Source: Accumulibacter sp. (lineage in GTDB: Bacteria > Pseudomonadota > Gammaproteobacteria > Burkholderiales > Rhodocyclaceae). Taken from it: a stretch of DNA of 64,000 nucleotides. Below, piece by piece: positions 34,921 through 42,203 of the stretch. The position numbers and the translations under genes were made by a program. The notes beneath the pieces were generated by a model. That model searched no databases and was not told where the DNA came from. It worked only from the letters and a program-made list of their open reading frames with translations. Location: NCBI RefSeq assembly GCF_036625195.1, contig NZ_JAZKUG010000001.1:4092001-4156000 (forward strand), given 5' to 3'. Each line of letters starts with the position of its first letter. Within the stretch, counting starts at the first letter, position 1.

Positions 34921-35158
34921 CGTCGATCCTCGCTTGTGCCACGGCCAGCGCGTCGCGCAGGCTCTCTTCGGACAGCGCGTTGATCGCACTGGCAGCACGA
35001 TCGGCCGCGCGGACCGAAGCCGACGGCAAATCCCGGCTGTCGAGAGAAGCGATCAGCGCCGCCGTCGCACCGACGACCTGCAGCAGTGTCTCGCGCTCGC
35101 GCATCAACATCTCGATTTCCTGCCCGAGCAGGCTGGCCGTACCATCGCGACGACGCAT
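34898..35158 (-). CDS. Small helical hypothetical protein, 86 aa
   Basis: Begins MRRRDGTASLLGQEIEMLMRERETLLQVVGATAALIASLD and continues as Ala/Leu/Ser-rich helices, probably all-alpha. There is no signal peptide or recognisable family. It lies 12 bases after the retropepsin-like gene and overlaps the Nudix start, so the three look cotranscribed. The overlap and clean frame support a real gene. Confidence 0.6.
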   Translation of the reverse strand: MRRRDGTASLLGQEIEMLMRERETLLQVVGATAALIASLDSRDLPSASVRAADRAASAINALSEESLRDALAVAQARIDDACAVAG

Positions 35159-35170
35159 GTCAAGCCTTTC

Positions 35171-35848
35171 CTAGAAGCGCTTCCTGAGGGTCATCGATTG
35201 ACCGTCGCGCTGCATCTCCATGCGGTTGAGGAAACTCATGCCGAGCAGAGCCAGTGGCAGGTCGTGTTCGTGAACGAGCGCATCGACATTGTTGACGGTG
35301 ATCTCGCCAACGCGCACGCTGTCGAGCTTGACGCGCACGACCCGCGCCGGGCCGTTGGCCGTCATGGAAAAGTCCGGCACGCCCTTGCTGGTGTCGATGC
35401 CGATCCGCCGCGCGTCGCCTGCCCCCAGCCCGATCATCGTCGCGCCGGTATCGACCATGAAGCGCACCGTCGTCCCGTTTATGCTGCCGGTGGTGAGGAA
35501 ATGGCCCTGCGCATCGGCCATCAGCGTCGCCCGGGCGCCGCCCGTTGGCGCCGCCGGCGAGGCAACGTTCTCGCCGACGCGCAGCCTGCGCTTCCTGCCA
35601 TCGGACTCGATCGTCGCCGTCTCGCCATCGACCGCCAGTACCGCCACACCCTCGGCAGTCGTGCTGCCGACGGCAACGATCCGCGGCGCGCCGCCGTTGA
35701 TCGTCAGCAGCGCCTTGCCGGGAAAGACGCCGGCCAGGCCGACATCGGCGGCCTGTGCCGCAGCGGCGAGCAGGCAGAAAACCGACAGTGGGGCGCGGCG
35801 CCCCGCATCCCGGGCGATCCTCGCGAGAAACCGCTCAACGTCGTGCAC
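35171..35848 (-). CDS. Retropepsin-like aspartic protease, exported
   Basis: 225 aa from a GTG at 35848 with an AGGAGG close upstream; ATGs further upstream give a poor N-terminus. A signal peptide (RRAPLSVFCLLAAAAQA) ends near residue 34. The C-terminal half is a clan AA protease domain of the TIGR02281 type: FMVDTGATMIGLG carries the catalytic Asp-Thr-Gly, ADAQGHFLTTGSINGTTVRF precedes it, and LALLGMSFLNRMEM is the conserved end motif. The protein is probably periplasmic and dimeric. The target is unknown. Confidence 0.85.
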   Translation of the reverse strand: MHDVERFLARIARDAGRRAPLSVFCLLAAAAQAADVGLAGVFPGKALLTINGGAPRIVAVGSTTAEGVAVLAVDGETATIESDGRKRRLRVGENVASPAAPTGGARATLMADAQGHFLTTGSINGTTVRFMVDTGATMIGLGAGDARRIGIDTSKGVPDFSMTANGPARVVRVKLDSVRVGEITVNNVDALVHEHDLPLALLGMSFLNRMEMQRDGQSMTLRKRF

Positions 35849-35970
35849 GCATCCTCCTTGCTCTGGCTGGCCCCTGCATTTGGCCATCGCCAGGCGGCCG
35901 CGCCAAGGCATTTTGCCACATTCCACTGCCGGCGCCAGGCAACTCAACCTCGTCGCCGCGCGCGCGCCGA

Positions 35971-36414
35971 TCAGCGATAGACGAGAACCGGAATCTTCGA
36001 GTGCGTCAGAACCTTGTTGGTCTCGCTGCCGAGCAACAGCGCAGTGAAGCCACGACGCCCATGCGATGCCATGAAGATCAAGTCGCAGCCGGCCTCGGTC
36101 GCCGCGTCGATGATTGCCTGGTAGGGGATGTCACTGGTCATCGACAGCCTGTCGACCGGAACGCCGGCGCTCTCGCACAGTCCGGCGACGAAATCCAGCG
36201 TTTCTGCTGCCTGCCGCTCGGCCAGTTCGGCAAACTTCTCCGGCGTCGTCGGATCGATCAGCGCGCCTTCGCCGTAGTAGCTCACCGGGTACTCCGGCTT
36301 GGCATAGAAGGCCGTGATGCGGGCACCGGCTTCCTTGGCGAAGGAGACCGCCCGGCGGGCCGTATCCCTGGAGAGTTCAGAGCCGTCCGTGGGAACGAGA
36401 ATGTGTTTGAACAT
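35971..36414 (-). CDS. Universal stress protein (UspA family)
   Basis: 147 aa; ATG 36414 with GGAGG ideally placed. MFKHILVPTDGSELS at the start and ASHGRRGFTALLLGSETNKVLTHS with VPVLVYR-like end match the ATP-binding subgroup (G2xG9xGS/T region). An FNR box lies upstream at 36471-36484, its centre 41.5 bases from the start site predicted by the TACATT -10 (36443-36448, minus strand), so anaerobic activation is expected. Divergent from the hemerythrin operon. Confidence 0.92.
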   Translation of the reverse strand: MFKHILVPTDGSELSRDTARRAVSFAKEAGARITAFYAKPEYPVSYYGEGALIDPTTPEKFAELAERQAAETLDFVAGLCESAGVPVDRLSMTSDIPYQAIIDAATEAGCDLIFMASHGRRGFTALLLGSETNKVLTHSKIPVLVYR

Positions 36415-36470
36415 GGCGCCACCTCCACTGTCAAGTGATTGCAATGTAAGCATGAACAGCGACATCAATC

Positions 36471-36484
36471 TTGATCGAGATCAA
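36471..36484 (-). promoter_or_regulatory. FNR box for usp
   Basis: TTGATCGAGATCAA, a perfect match to TTGAT-N4-ATCAA. Centre 36477.5. With a -10 TACATT at 36443-36448 on the minus strand the start is near 36436, placing the box at -41.5, class II FNR geometry, with a 22-base leader to the usp ATG. Confidence 0.85.
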
Positions 36485-36642
36485 GCAGCAGATCAAGCTG
36501 CTGCGTCCCGCGCCCGCTCCGGCGCGACGGAACGGCCTGCGACATTTTGTCCTCTCGACGGCGGCGTCGGGCACCGGCATCATCGTCCGCTGCCTGCGGG
36601 TATCCGCGGGGCTCGCGCCGCCGACGCGCTCCTGCGAATTCC

Positions 36643-36656
36643 TTGACCCTGATCAA
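36643..36656 (+). promoter_or_regulatory. FNR box for the hemerythrin operon
   Basis: TTGACCCTGATCAA, one mismatch to TTGAT-N4-ATCAA. Centre 36649.5. The -10-like GACAAT at 36679-36684 puts the start near 36691, so the box is again centred at -41.5, with a 22-base leader to the ATG at 36713. The gap 36485-36642 contains no gene. Confidence 0.75.
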
Positions 36657-36712
36657 CAGTGCCGCCGTCCGCTGGCAGGACAATCCGGACAGCGCTTCCA
36701 CCGAGGTTTCTC

Positions 36713-37174
36713 ATGCAGACGATCACCGCTTTCCTGTCCGCCGATCATCGCGCCTGCGATGAACTGCTTGCCGTCGTCGAGCACGCACTGGCCGACGGCC
36801 GATGGGAGCCCGCGCAAGCGGCCTTCGAGCGCTTTCGCGAGGGCATGCTGCACCACTTCGGCGCCGAGGAATCGCTCCTCTTTCCGCGCTTCGAGCAAAG
36901 CACCGGCATCTACCGCGGCCCGACGCAGGTGATGCGCGCCGAGCACCTGCAGATGCGGCAACTGCTGGCCGTGGCGGCAGCGGCACTGGCCGCGCGGGAT
37001 GCGGATGACTACTCCGGCAACGCCGAGACCCTGCTGATCATGATGCAGCAACACAACGTCAAGGAAGAGAACGTCCTCTATCCGATGTGCGATCAGAGCC
37101 TGGCGGCGGAGTTGGCGACGCTGCTGGGAGAGCTGCAGCAGGAAATCGCCGCCGACCGCGGGCTTGCGCCATGA
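36713..37174 (+). CDS. Hemerythrin-like (HHE) protein
   Basis: 153 aa. Iron-binding four-helix bundle: LSADHRACDEL (His12), MLHHFGAEESLLFPRF (His, Glu), MRAEHLQMRQLL (His) and MQQHNVKEENVLYPMC (His, Glu) supply the di-iron ligands in the HHE pattern. Related proteins bind oxygen or NO or serve in iron-sulfur repair. It is the first gene of a tightly overlapping operon with DUF2249, a multi-pass membrane protein and a SirB2 protein, behind an FNR box. The start of the next gene overlaps the stop (ATGA). Confidence 0.88.
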   Translation: MQTITAFLSADHRACDELLAVVEHALADGRWEPAQAAFERFREGMLHHFGAEESLLFPRFEQSTGIYRGPTQVMRAEHLQMRQLLAVAAAALAARDADDYSGNAETLLIMMQQHNVKEENVLYPMCDQSLAAELATLLGELQQEIAADRGLAP

Positions 37175-37407
37175 CCCGTCCTCGCGCCGACGTCGTCATC
37201 GACGCCCGCGGCCTCGAGCCTCCAGAGCCGATGCTGCGCACCATGGAGGCGCTCGATCATCTCGAGCCGAATCACAAGCTGCTGGTGCTGCTGCCGCGCG
37301 AGCCCTTCCCGCTCTACCGGGCTCTCGAGCTCAACGGTTTCTCCTGGCAGACCGAGCATCAGGCCGACGGAACGGTGACGGTCCTGATCGAGCACCGCCG
37401 GCAGTAA
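37171..37407 (+). CDS. DUF2249 (TusA-like fold) protein, 78 aa
   Basis: VVIDARGLEPPEPMLRTMEALDHLEPNHKLLVLLPREPFPLYRALELNGF matches DUF2249, which shares the two-layer sandwich of TusA. The DARGLEPPEP block replaces TusA's DARGLRCPEP, lacking the sulfur-carrying Cys, so a sulfur-relay role is unlikely. DUF2249 is often next to hemerythrin-like genes in denitrifiers. Its stop overlaps the start of the membrane protein (TAATG). Confidence 0.85.
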   Translation: MTRPRADVVIDARGLEPPEPMLRTMEALDHLEPNHKLLVLLPREPFPLYRALELNGFSWQTEHQADGTVTVLIEHRRQ

Positions 37408-38723
37408 TGCAGGCGCTGCTCAGCTTCGACCAGGCACCACCGATCGCGGCGCCTTTCCGCTTCTTCCTGACGGCACCGGTCTTCACCCTGCTCGCCGGCC
37501 TGCTCATGCTGGCCAGCGGTCCGCAACTCCTCGCCTCGCGCTGGACGCCGGCAGCGCTGGCGCTGACGCACCTGATCACCGTCGGCTTCATGTTGCAGGT
37601 GATGCTCGGCGCGCTGATACAGATTCTGCCGGTGGTCGCCGGCGCGAACATCGCCCACCCGCTGCGCGTCGCCACCTGGGTACACGCCCTGCTTGTTCCC
37701 GGTACGCTGTTGCTGGCAGCCGGCCTGCTGACCTCCGATCCACTGGCTCTGCGGCTGGCGGCAGTGGCGCTCGCCCTCGGCGTCACGCTCTTCCTCGTCG
37801 CCGCTGGCCACGCGCTTGGCGGCGTGCCATCCGGCAATCCGACGATCCTGGGCCTGAAGCTGGCGTTGCTCGGCCTCGGCATCACCAGCGGGCTCGGCGT
37901 CGTCCTGGCGCTGGCGCTCGACGGATCACCCGAACTGCCGGTTCTGCAACTGACGGGCATCCACCTCGCCTGGGGCCTCGTCGGCTGGAGCACCATCCTG
38001 CTGGCTGCCGTCGCCCTGGTCGTCGTGCCGATGTTCCAGCTGACGCCGGCGTACCCGCAGTGGTTTGCCCGCCGATTCTTCTGGTCGCTGCTCGTCGTGC
38101 TCGCCTGCTGGAGCATCGCCAGCCTCGCCGGGTGGCATTGGCCGGCAACGCTTCTGGCGACCGGCATGCTGGCGCTGCTGGCCGTGTTCGCCGCCCTGAC
38201 CCTGCACCTGCAGCGACAGAGCAAACGTGCCCGTCTCGACGCCACGCAACGCTACTGGCGCCTGGCGATGCTTTCGGCGCTGACCGCGTGCGCGCTCGCG
38301 CTGCTTTCCGTGCTCCTGCCGGAAGCGGCTGCCAGTCGGCCGCTGCCGCTGCTCTGGGGTGTTCTCGTGCTGCATGGCAGCCTGATTTCGGTCATCAACG
38401 GAATGCTCTACAAGATCGTTCCCTTTCTCGTCTGGCTGCATCTGCAGAACGCCGGCGGCGGTCGCATCCTGGCACCGAACATGCAGAAGGTGATCGACAG
38501 GCGGCAGATCGACCACCAGCTGCACGCACACCTCGTCGCCCTCGCCCTGTTGTCGGCGGCGGCGGTGCAGCCCGAATGGTTCACCTATCCGGCGGCAACC
38601 GCGCTGCTCGTCGCCAGCGGCTGGCTGCTGCGCAACCTGCTGGCAGCAACGGCATTCTATCGCCAGCATCGCGAGCGAATCGCCAGCCAGGCTCGCGCGA
38701 CGCCAGTGCACAGGCCGGGGTGA
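37407..38723 (+). CDS. Multi-pass membrane protein resembling NnrS/heme-copper oxidase subunit I
   Basis: 438 aa with about 12 hydrophobic segments. His residues sit in the membrane in LTHLITVGFMLQVMLG, IHLAWGLVGWSTILLA, VLHGSLISVINGML and VWLHLQN, spaced as in heme-copper-oxidase-like proteins such as NnrS. This suggests heme or metal binding, although I cannot assign ligands firmly. NnrS proteins protect against NO stress. It is the third gene of the FNR-controlled operon and overlaps its neighbours by 1 base on each side (TAATG, TGATG). Final identification needs a profile search. Confidence 0.7.
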   Translation: MQALLSFDQAPPIAAPFRFFLTAPVFTLLAGLLMLASGPQLLASRWTPAALALTHLITVGFMLQVMLGALIQILPVVAGANIAHPLRVATWVHALLVPGTLLLAAGLLTSDPLALRLAAVALALGVTLFLVAAGHALGGVPSGNPTILGLKLALLGLGITSGLGVVLALALDGSPELPVLQLTGIHLAWGLVGWSTILLAAVALVVVPMFQLTPAYPQWFARRFFWSLLVVLACWSIASLAGWHWPATLLATGMLALLAVFAALTLHLQRQSKRARLDATQRYWRLAMLSALTACALALLSVLLPEAAASRPLPLLWGVLVLHGSLISVINGMLYKIVPFLVWLHLQNAGGGRILAPNMQKVIDRRQIDHQLHAHLVALALLSAAAVQPEWFTYPAATALLVASGWLLRNLLAATAFYRQHRERIASQARATPVHRPG

Positions 38724-39115
38724 TGGGCTACCTGATCCTGAAACACCTGCACGTCGGCTGTGTCGTTCTCAGCGGCGCCGGGTTCCTGCTGCGTGGTCTG
38801 TGGATGCTTGCCGACTCACCGCTACTGCAGCGGCGCAGCGTCCGCATCGTGCCGCATGTCGTCGATACCGTCCTGCTCGGCAGCGCGATCGCGATGATGC
38901 TGATCAGCCAGCAGTACCCCTTCGTCAGCGGCTGGCTGACCGCCAAGCTCGCCGGCCTGCTGCTCTACATCGTCTGCGGCACGATGGCGCTGAAACGCGC
39001 GCGCAGCAAGCCGCAACGCGCCGCATTCCTGCTTGCCGCAGTGCTCAGCTTCGCCTGGATCGTCTCGGTGGCGCTGACGCGCAACCCGCTGGGTTTCTTC
39101 GCCGCCCTCGGCTGA
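38723..39115 (+). CDS. SirB2-family membrane protein
   Basis: 130 aa. Four hydrophobic segments: LKHLHVGCVVLSGAGFLLRG, PHVVDTVLLGSAIAMMLIS, KLAGLLLYIVCGTMAL and FLLAAVLSFAWIVSVAL. The opening YLILKHLHVGCV and the RIVPHVVDTVLL block identify the SirB2 family, whose function is not known (the name comes from a Salmonella invasion regulator locus). It is the last gene of the FNR-controlled operon, with a start that overlaps the previous stop (TGATG), and it is convergent with fnr. Confidence 0.88.
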   Translation: MGYLILKHLHVGCVVLSGAGFLLRGLWMLADSPLLQRRSVRIVPHVVDTVLLGSAIAMMLISQQYPFVSGWLTAKLAGLLLYIVCGTMALKRARSKPQRAAFLLAAVLSFAWIVSVALTRNPLGFFAALG

Positions 39116-39144
39116 ACGCCGCGCGCAGCGGCCAGGCGCGTTGC

Positions 39145-39888
39145 TCAGCCGCGCTGATGGGTCATCAGCTTGCGCAGACCGGCGGTGTTGAGGATGCGCA
39201 CCTTGCGCTGGTGCACGGCGACCAGTCCGTCTTCCTGAAAGCGCGAAAAGGCACGGCTGACGGTTTCCAGCTTGAGGCCGAGGTAGCTGCCGATTTCGTC
39301 GCGCGACATGCGCAGGTTGAACTCGGCCGGCGAATAGCCGCGCGCCTTGAAGCGCTGCGAGAGGTTGAGGAGAAAGGCCGCCAGACGTTCCTCGGCGCGC
39401 ATCGTCCCGAGCAGCATCATGACCCCATGGTCACGCACGATCTCGCGGCTCATCACCTTGTGGAAATGGTGCTGCAAGGTGTGGATCTGCCGCGACAGGC
39501 TTTCCAGATGCGAGAACGGGATCGCGCAGACCTCGCTGTCCTCGAGGGCAATCGCATTGCAGGTGTGGATCTCGCTGCTGATGCCGTCGAGGCCGAGCAG
39601 CTCGCCGGTCATCTGGAAACCGGTGACTTGGTCACGCCCATCCTCGATCAGCACGTCGGTCTTGAAGAAACCGCTGCGCACGGCATAGATCGATTCGAAT
39701 GCCTGCCCGGCACGATAGAGATGATCACCCCGTTTCAGGCGCCGGCGTGTCGAAACAAGCTCGTCGAGGCGACGCAGATCATCCTGTGGCAGGCCGATCG
39801 GCAGGCACAGCTCGCGCAAGTTGCAGTTGGAACAGGCAGTCTTCACGACCTCGAACGCCAGCCTCGCCGTTGCAGCATCGGTAGACAT
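39145..39888 (-). CDS. fnr: FNR-type oxygen-sensing transcription regulator
   Basis: 247 aa; ATG 39888 with AAGGG upstream. The [4Fe-4S] ligands are Cys19, Cys22, Cys28 (ACSNCNLRELC) and Cys110 (HTCNA), matching FNR C20/C23/C29/C122. A cyclic-nucleotide-binding-like fold, then a C-terminal helix-turn-helix with MSRDEIGSYLGLKLETVSRAFSRFQ, whose E-x-x-SR recognition residues read TTGAT half-sites. It is the obvious regulator of the FNR boxes at 36471, 36643 and 39919. The box at 39919-39932 sits 31 bases upstream of its own ATG, too close for activation, so autorepression is possible. Confidence 0.95.
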   Translation of the reverse strand: MSTDAATARLAFEVVKTACSNCNLRELCLPIGLPQDDLRRLDELVSTRRRLKRGDHLYRAGQAFESIYAVRSGFFKTDVLIEDGRDQVTGFQMTGELLGLDGISSEIHTCNAIALEDSEVCAIPFSHLESLSRQIHTLQHHFHKVMSREIVRDHGVMMLLGTMRAEERLAAFLLNLSQRFKARGYSPAEFNLRMSRDEIGSYLGLKLETVSRAFSRFQEDGLVAVHQRKVRILNTAGLRKLMTHQRG

Positions 39889-39918
39889 GTCAGCCCTTCG
39901 CTTCACTGACTGCCGTGT

Positions 39919-39932
39919 TTGATCCACGTCAA
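39919..39932 (+). promoter_or_regulatory. FNR box in the fnr-hemN intergenic region
   Basis: TTGATCCACGTCAA, one mismatch to consensus, centre 39925.5. GATAAT at 39955-39960 is a good -10 for hemN with start near 39967, so the box is at -41.5 (class II), leader 21 bases to the ATG at 39988. Confidence 0.82.
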
Positions 39933-39987
39933 CCCTGCACGCGGCATGGCGGCTGATAATGCCGCCAACCAACCTTGCACCGGGACG

Positions 39988-41385
39988 ATGAGATCCGTCA
40001 CTGGCAACCTCGTTTTCGATCCACAGATCATCCGCCGCTTCGACGTCAACGGGCCGCGCTACACGTCGTACCCGACCGCGGATCGCTTCGTCGAGGCCTT
40101 CGGCGCGGACGCGTCCAGACTCTGGCTCGGCAAGCGCAACATCGGCGCCATCAGCCGGCAGTTGTCATTGTACTTCCACATCCCGTTCTGCAACACTATC
40201 TGCTACTACTGCGCCTGCAACAAGATCATCACCAAGGACCACGGCCGCTCCGCCAAGTACCTGAAATACCTGGCGCGCGAGCTGGCACTGCAGAGCAGCT
40301 GCCTCGAGGGCGGCGACCAGGAGGTGGCGCAGTTGCACTGGGGCGGTGGCACGCCGACCTTCCTGTCGCACGACGAGATGCGCCAGTTGATGGCCGCGAC
40401 CCGCAGGCACTTCCGGCTGGTCGAGGGTGGCGAATACTCGATCGAGGTCGATCCGCGCAAGGTGGACCAGGCGACCGTCGCCCTGCTCGGCGAACTCGGC
40501 TTCAATCGCATGAGCGTCGGCGTGCAGGATTTCGATGCCGGCGTGCAGCAGGCGGTGAATCGGCTGCAGAGCGAGGCGGAAACCCGTGCGGTGATCGACG
40601 CGGCGCGCGCCAGCGGCTTCAAGTCGGTCAGCATCGATCTGATCTACGGGCTGCCGAGGCAGACCGTCGCCGGCTTTGGCCGCACGCTCGAACGCGTCAT
40701 CGACGCCAGCCCGGACCGCGTCTCGATCTACAACTATGCCCATCTGCCGAGCCTCTTCAAGCCGCAGCGGCGCATCCTCGAAGCGGACATGCCGTCGGCC
40801 GACAGCCGTCTGCAGATCCTGGCGCTCGCCATCCAGCAGATGACCGCAGCGGGCTACGTCTTCATCGGCATGGACCACTTCGCGAAGCCTGACGATGAAC
40901 TCGCGATCGCCCAGAGACAGGGGCGGCTGCACCGCAATTTCCAGGGCTATTCGACGCACTCCGACTGCGACCTGCTGGCCTTCGGCATCTCTTCGATCAG
41001 CAAGGTGGGCCCGACCTACTGCCAGAACGTCAAGACGCTCGACGAGTACTACGACCTGCTCGACAGCGGCACCCTGCCGGTGTACCGCGGCATCGAGCTC
41101 AATGCCGACGATCTTCTGCGCCGTTCGATCATCCAGTCGCTGATGTGCCACTTCGAGCTGTCGATCGAGTCGATCGAGATCGCCCACCTGATCGACTTCC
41201 GCAAGTACTTCGCCACCGAACTCGATGAGCTCCGCGAGATGGTCGATGCCGGCCTCCTGCGCGTCGATGACCGCTGGATCACCGTCCTGCCCCGCGGCCG
41301 CATGCTGGTGCGTGCCATCTCGATGGTCTTCGACCGCTACCTGCGAGCCGACCGGCAGCGCACCCGCTATTCGAAGGTCATCTGA
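39988..41385 (+). CDS. hemN: Oxygen-independent coproporphyrinogen III oxidase HemN
   Basis: 465 aa. Radical-SAM enzyme that makes protoporphyrinogen IX without oxygen. YFHIPFCNTICYYCAC holds the cluster cysteines C68, C72, C75 and the following C77. HWGGGTPTFLS, IEVDPRKV, FNRMSVGVQDFD and SIDLIYGLPRQT match HemN, as do NYAHLPSLFKPQRRI and FIGMDHFAKPDDEL. I chose ATG 39988 rather than the upstream in-frame start because a -10 lies at 39955-39960. FNR activation ensures heme supply under anoxia. Confidence 0.96.
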   Translation: MRSVTGNLVFDPQIIRRFDVNGPRYTSYPTADRFVEAFGADASRLWLGKRNIGAISRQLSLYFHIPFCNTICYYCACNKIITKDHGRSAKYLKYLARELALQSSCLEGGDQEVAQLHWGGGTPTFLSHDEMRQLMAATRRHFRLVEGGEYSIEVDPRKVDQATVALLGELGFNRMSVGVQDFDAGVQQAVNRLQSEAETRAVIDAARASGFKSVSIDLIYGLPRQTVAGFGRTLERVIDASPDRVSIYNYAHLPSLFKPQRRILEADMPSADSRLQILALAIQQMTAAGYVFIGMDHFAKPDDELAIAQRQGRLHRNFQGYSTHSDCDLLAFGISSISKVGPTYCQNVKTLDEYYDLLDSGTLPVYRGIELNADDLLRRSIIQSLMCHFELSIESIEIAHLIDFRKYFATELDELREMVDAGLLRVDDRWITVLPRGRMLVRAISMVFDRYLRADRQRTRYSKVI

Positions 41386-41461
41386 GGCGGAGGGCGACGA
41401 TCAGCCGGGAACGAAGGAGTAGAATCGCAGCTCCCGTTCCCCGGACTGCCGCCCGCCAGCC

Positions 41462-42142
41462 ATGCCCGAATCGAGTTTCCTCGCCCTGCTGCTCGTCGGC
41501 CTGCTTGGCGGAACCCATTGCGTCGGCATGTGCGGCGGCATCGTCGGCGCCCTGGCGATGGGTGCGCCTGCCCGCTGCAGCCTGCTGCTCGCCTACAACG
41601 CGGGGCGCATCCTGAGCTACGCCGTGGCGGGCGCGATCGTCGGTGCGGTCGGTGAGGCAAGCATCGCGCTGGCCGGGCAGCTGCCGCTGCGCGGCATCCT
41701 CTACCTGTTCGCTAACCTGATGCTGATCGCCCTCGGTCTCTACCTGCTCGGCGTCAGCAGCGCCCTCGCGTTCACCGAACGGATCGGTGACAGGCTCTGG
41801 CGACAGCTGCAGCCGCTGACCCGGCGCTACCTGCCTGCACGCAGCCCGCTGCAGGCCTTTCCGCTCGGGCTGCTGTGGGGCTGGCTGCCCTGCGGTCTGG
41901 TCTACAGTGCTCTGGCAACCGCCCTCAGCAGCGGCTCCGCCGCGCGGGGAGCCGGACTGATGCTCGCCTTTGGCGCGGGCACGCTGCCCAACCTGCTCCT
42001 CGCCGGCTTGCTCGCCGCACGCCTGCGCGCCTACACGAGCCGGCCGGCCGTGCGCACCGTCGCCGGCCTCGTCGTCCTCGGCTTCGGTGTCTGGGGACTG
42101 CTTGGCCTGCAGCATCTGTGGCACCCGTTCGCTGCCGTTTAG
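41462..42142 (+). CDS. SafE/TauE-like (DsbD-like transmembrane) protein
   Basis: 226 aa, about six hydrophobic segments. GLLGGTHCVGMCGGIVGAL at the start and GWLPCGLVYSALATAL carry the paired Cys motifs typical of the sulfite-exporter TauE/SafE group related to DsbD and often placed beside cytochrome oxidase or copper genes (CcoS/CcoH region, UreH-like). It lies 61 bases before copA on the same strand, so a role in copper or metal handling for oxidase assembly is plausible but inferred. Confidence 0.78.
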   Translation: MPESSFLALLLVGLLGGTHCVGMCGGIVGALAMGAPARCSLLLAYNAGRILSYAVAGAIVGAVGEASIALAGQLPLRGILYLFANLMLIALGLYLLGVSSALAFTERIGDRLWRQLQPLTRRYLPARSPLQAFPLGLLWGWLPCGLVYSALATALSSGSAARGAGLMLAFGAGTLPNLLLAGLLAARLRAYTSRPAVRTVAGLVVLGFGVWGLLGLQHLWHPFAAV

Positions 42143-42203
42143 CCATGCCGACGGCGCAACGACATCCGGGCGCGACGGCAGCAGGCCGCGCACCGGCGGC
42201 GTG

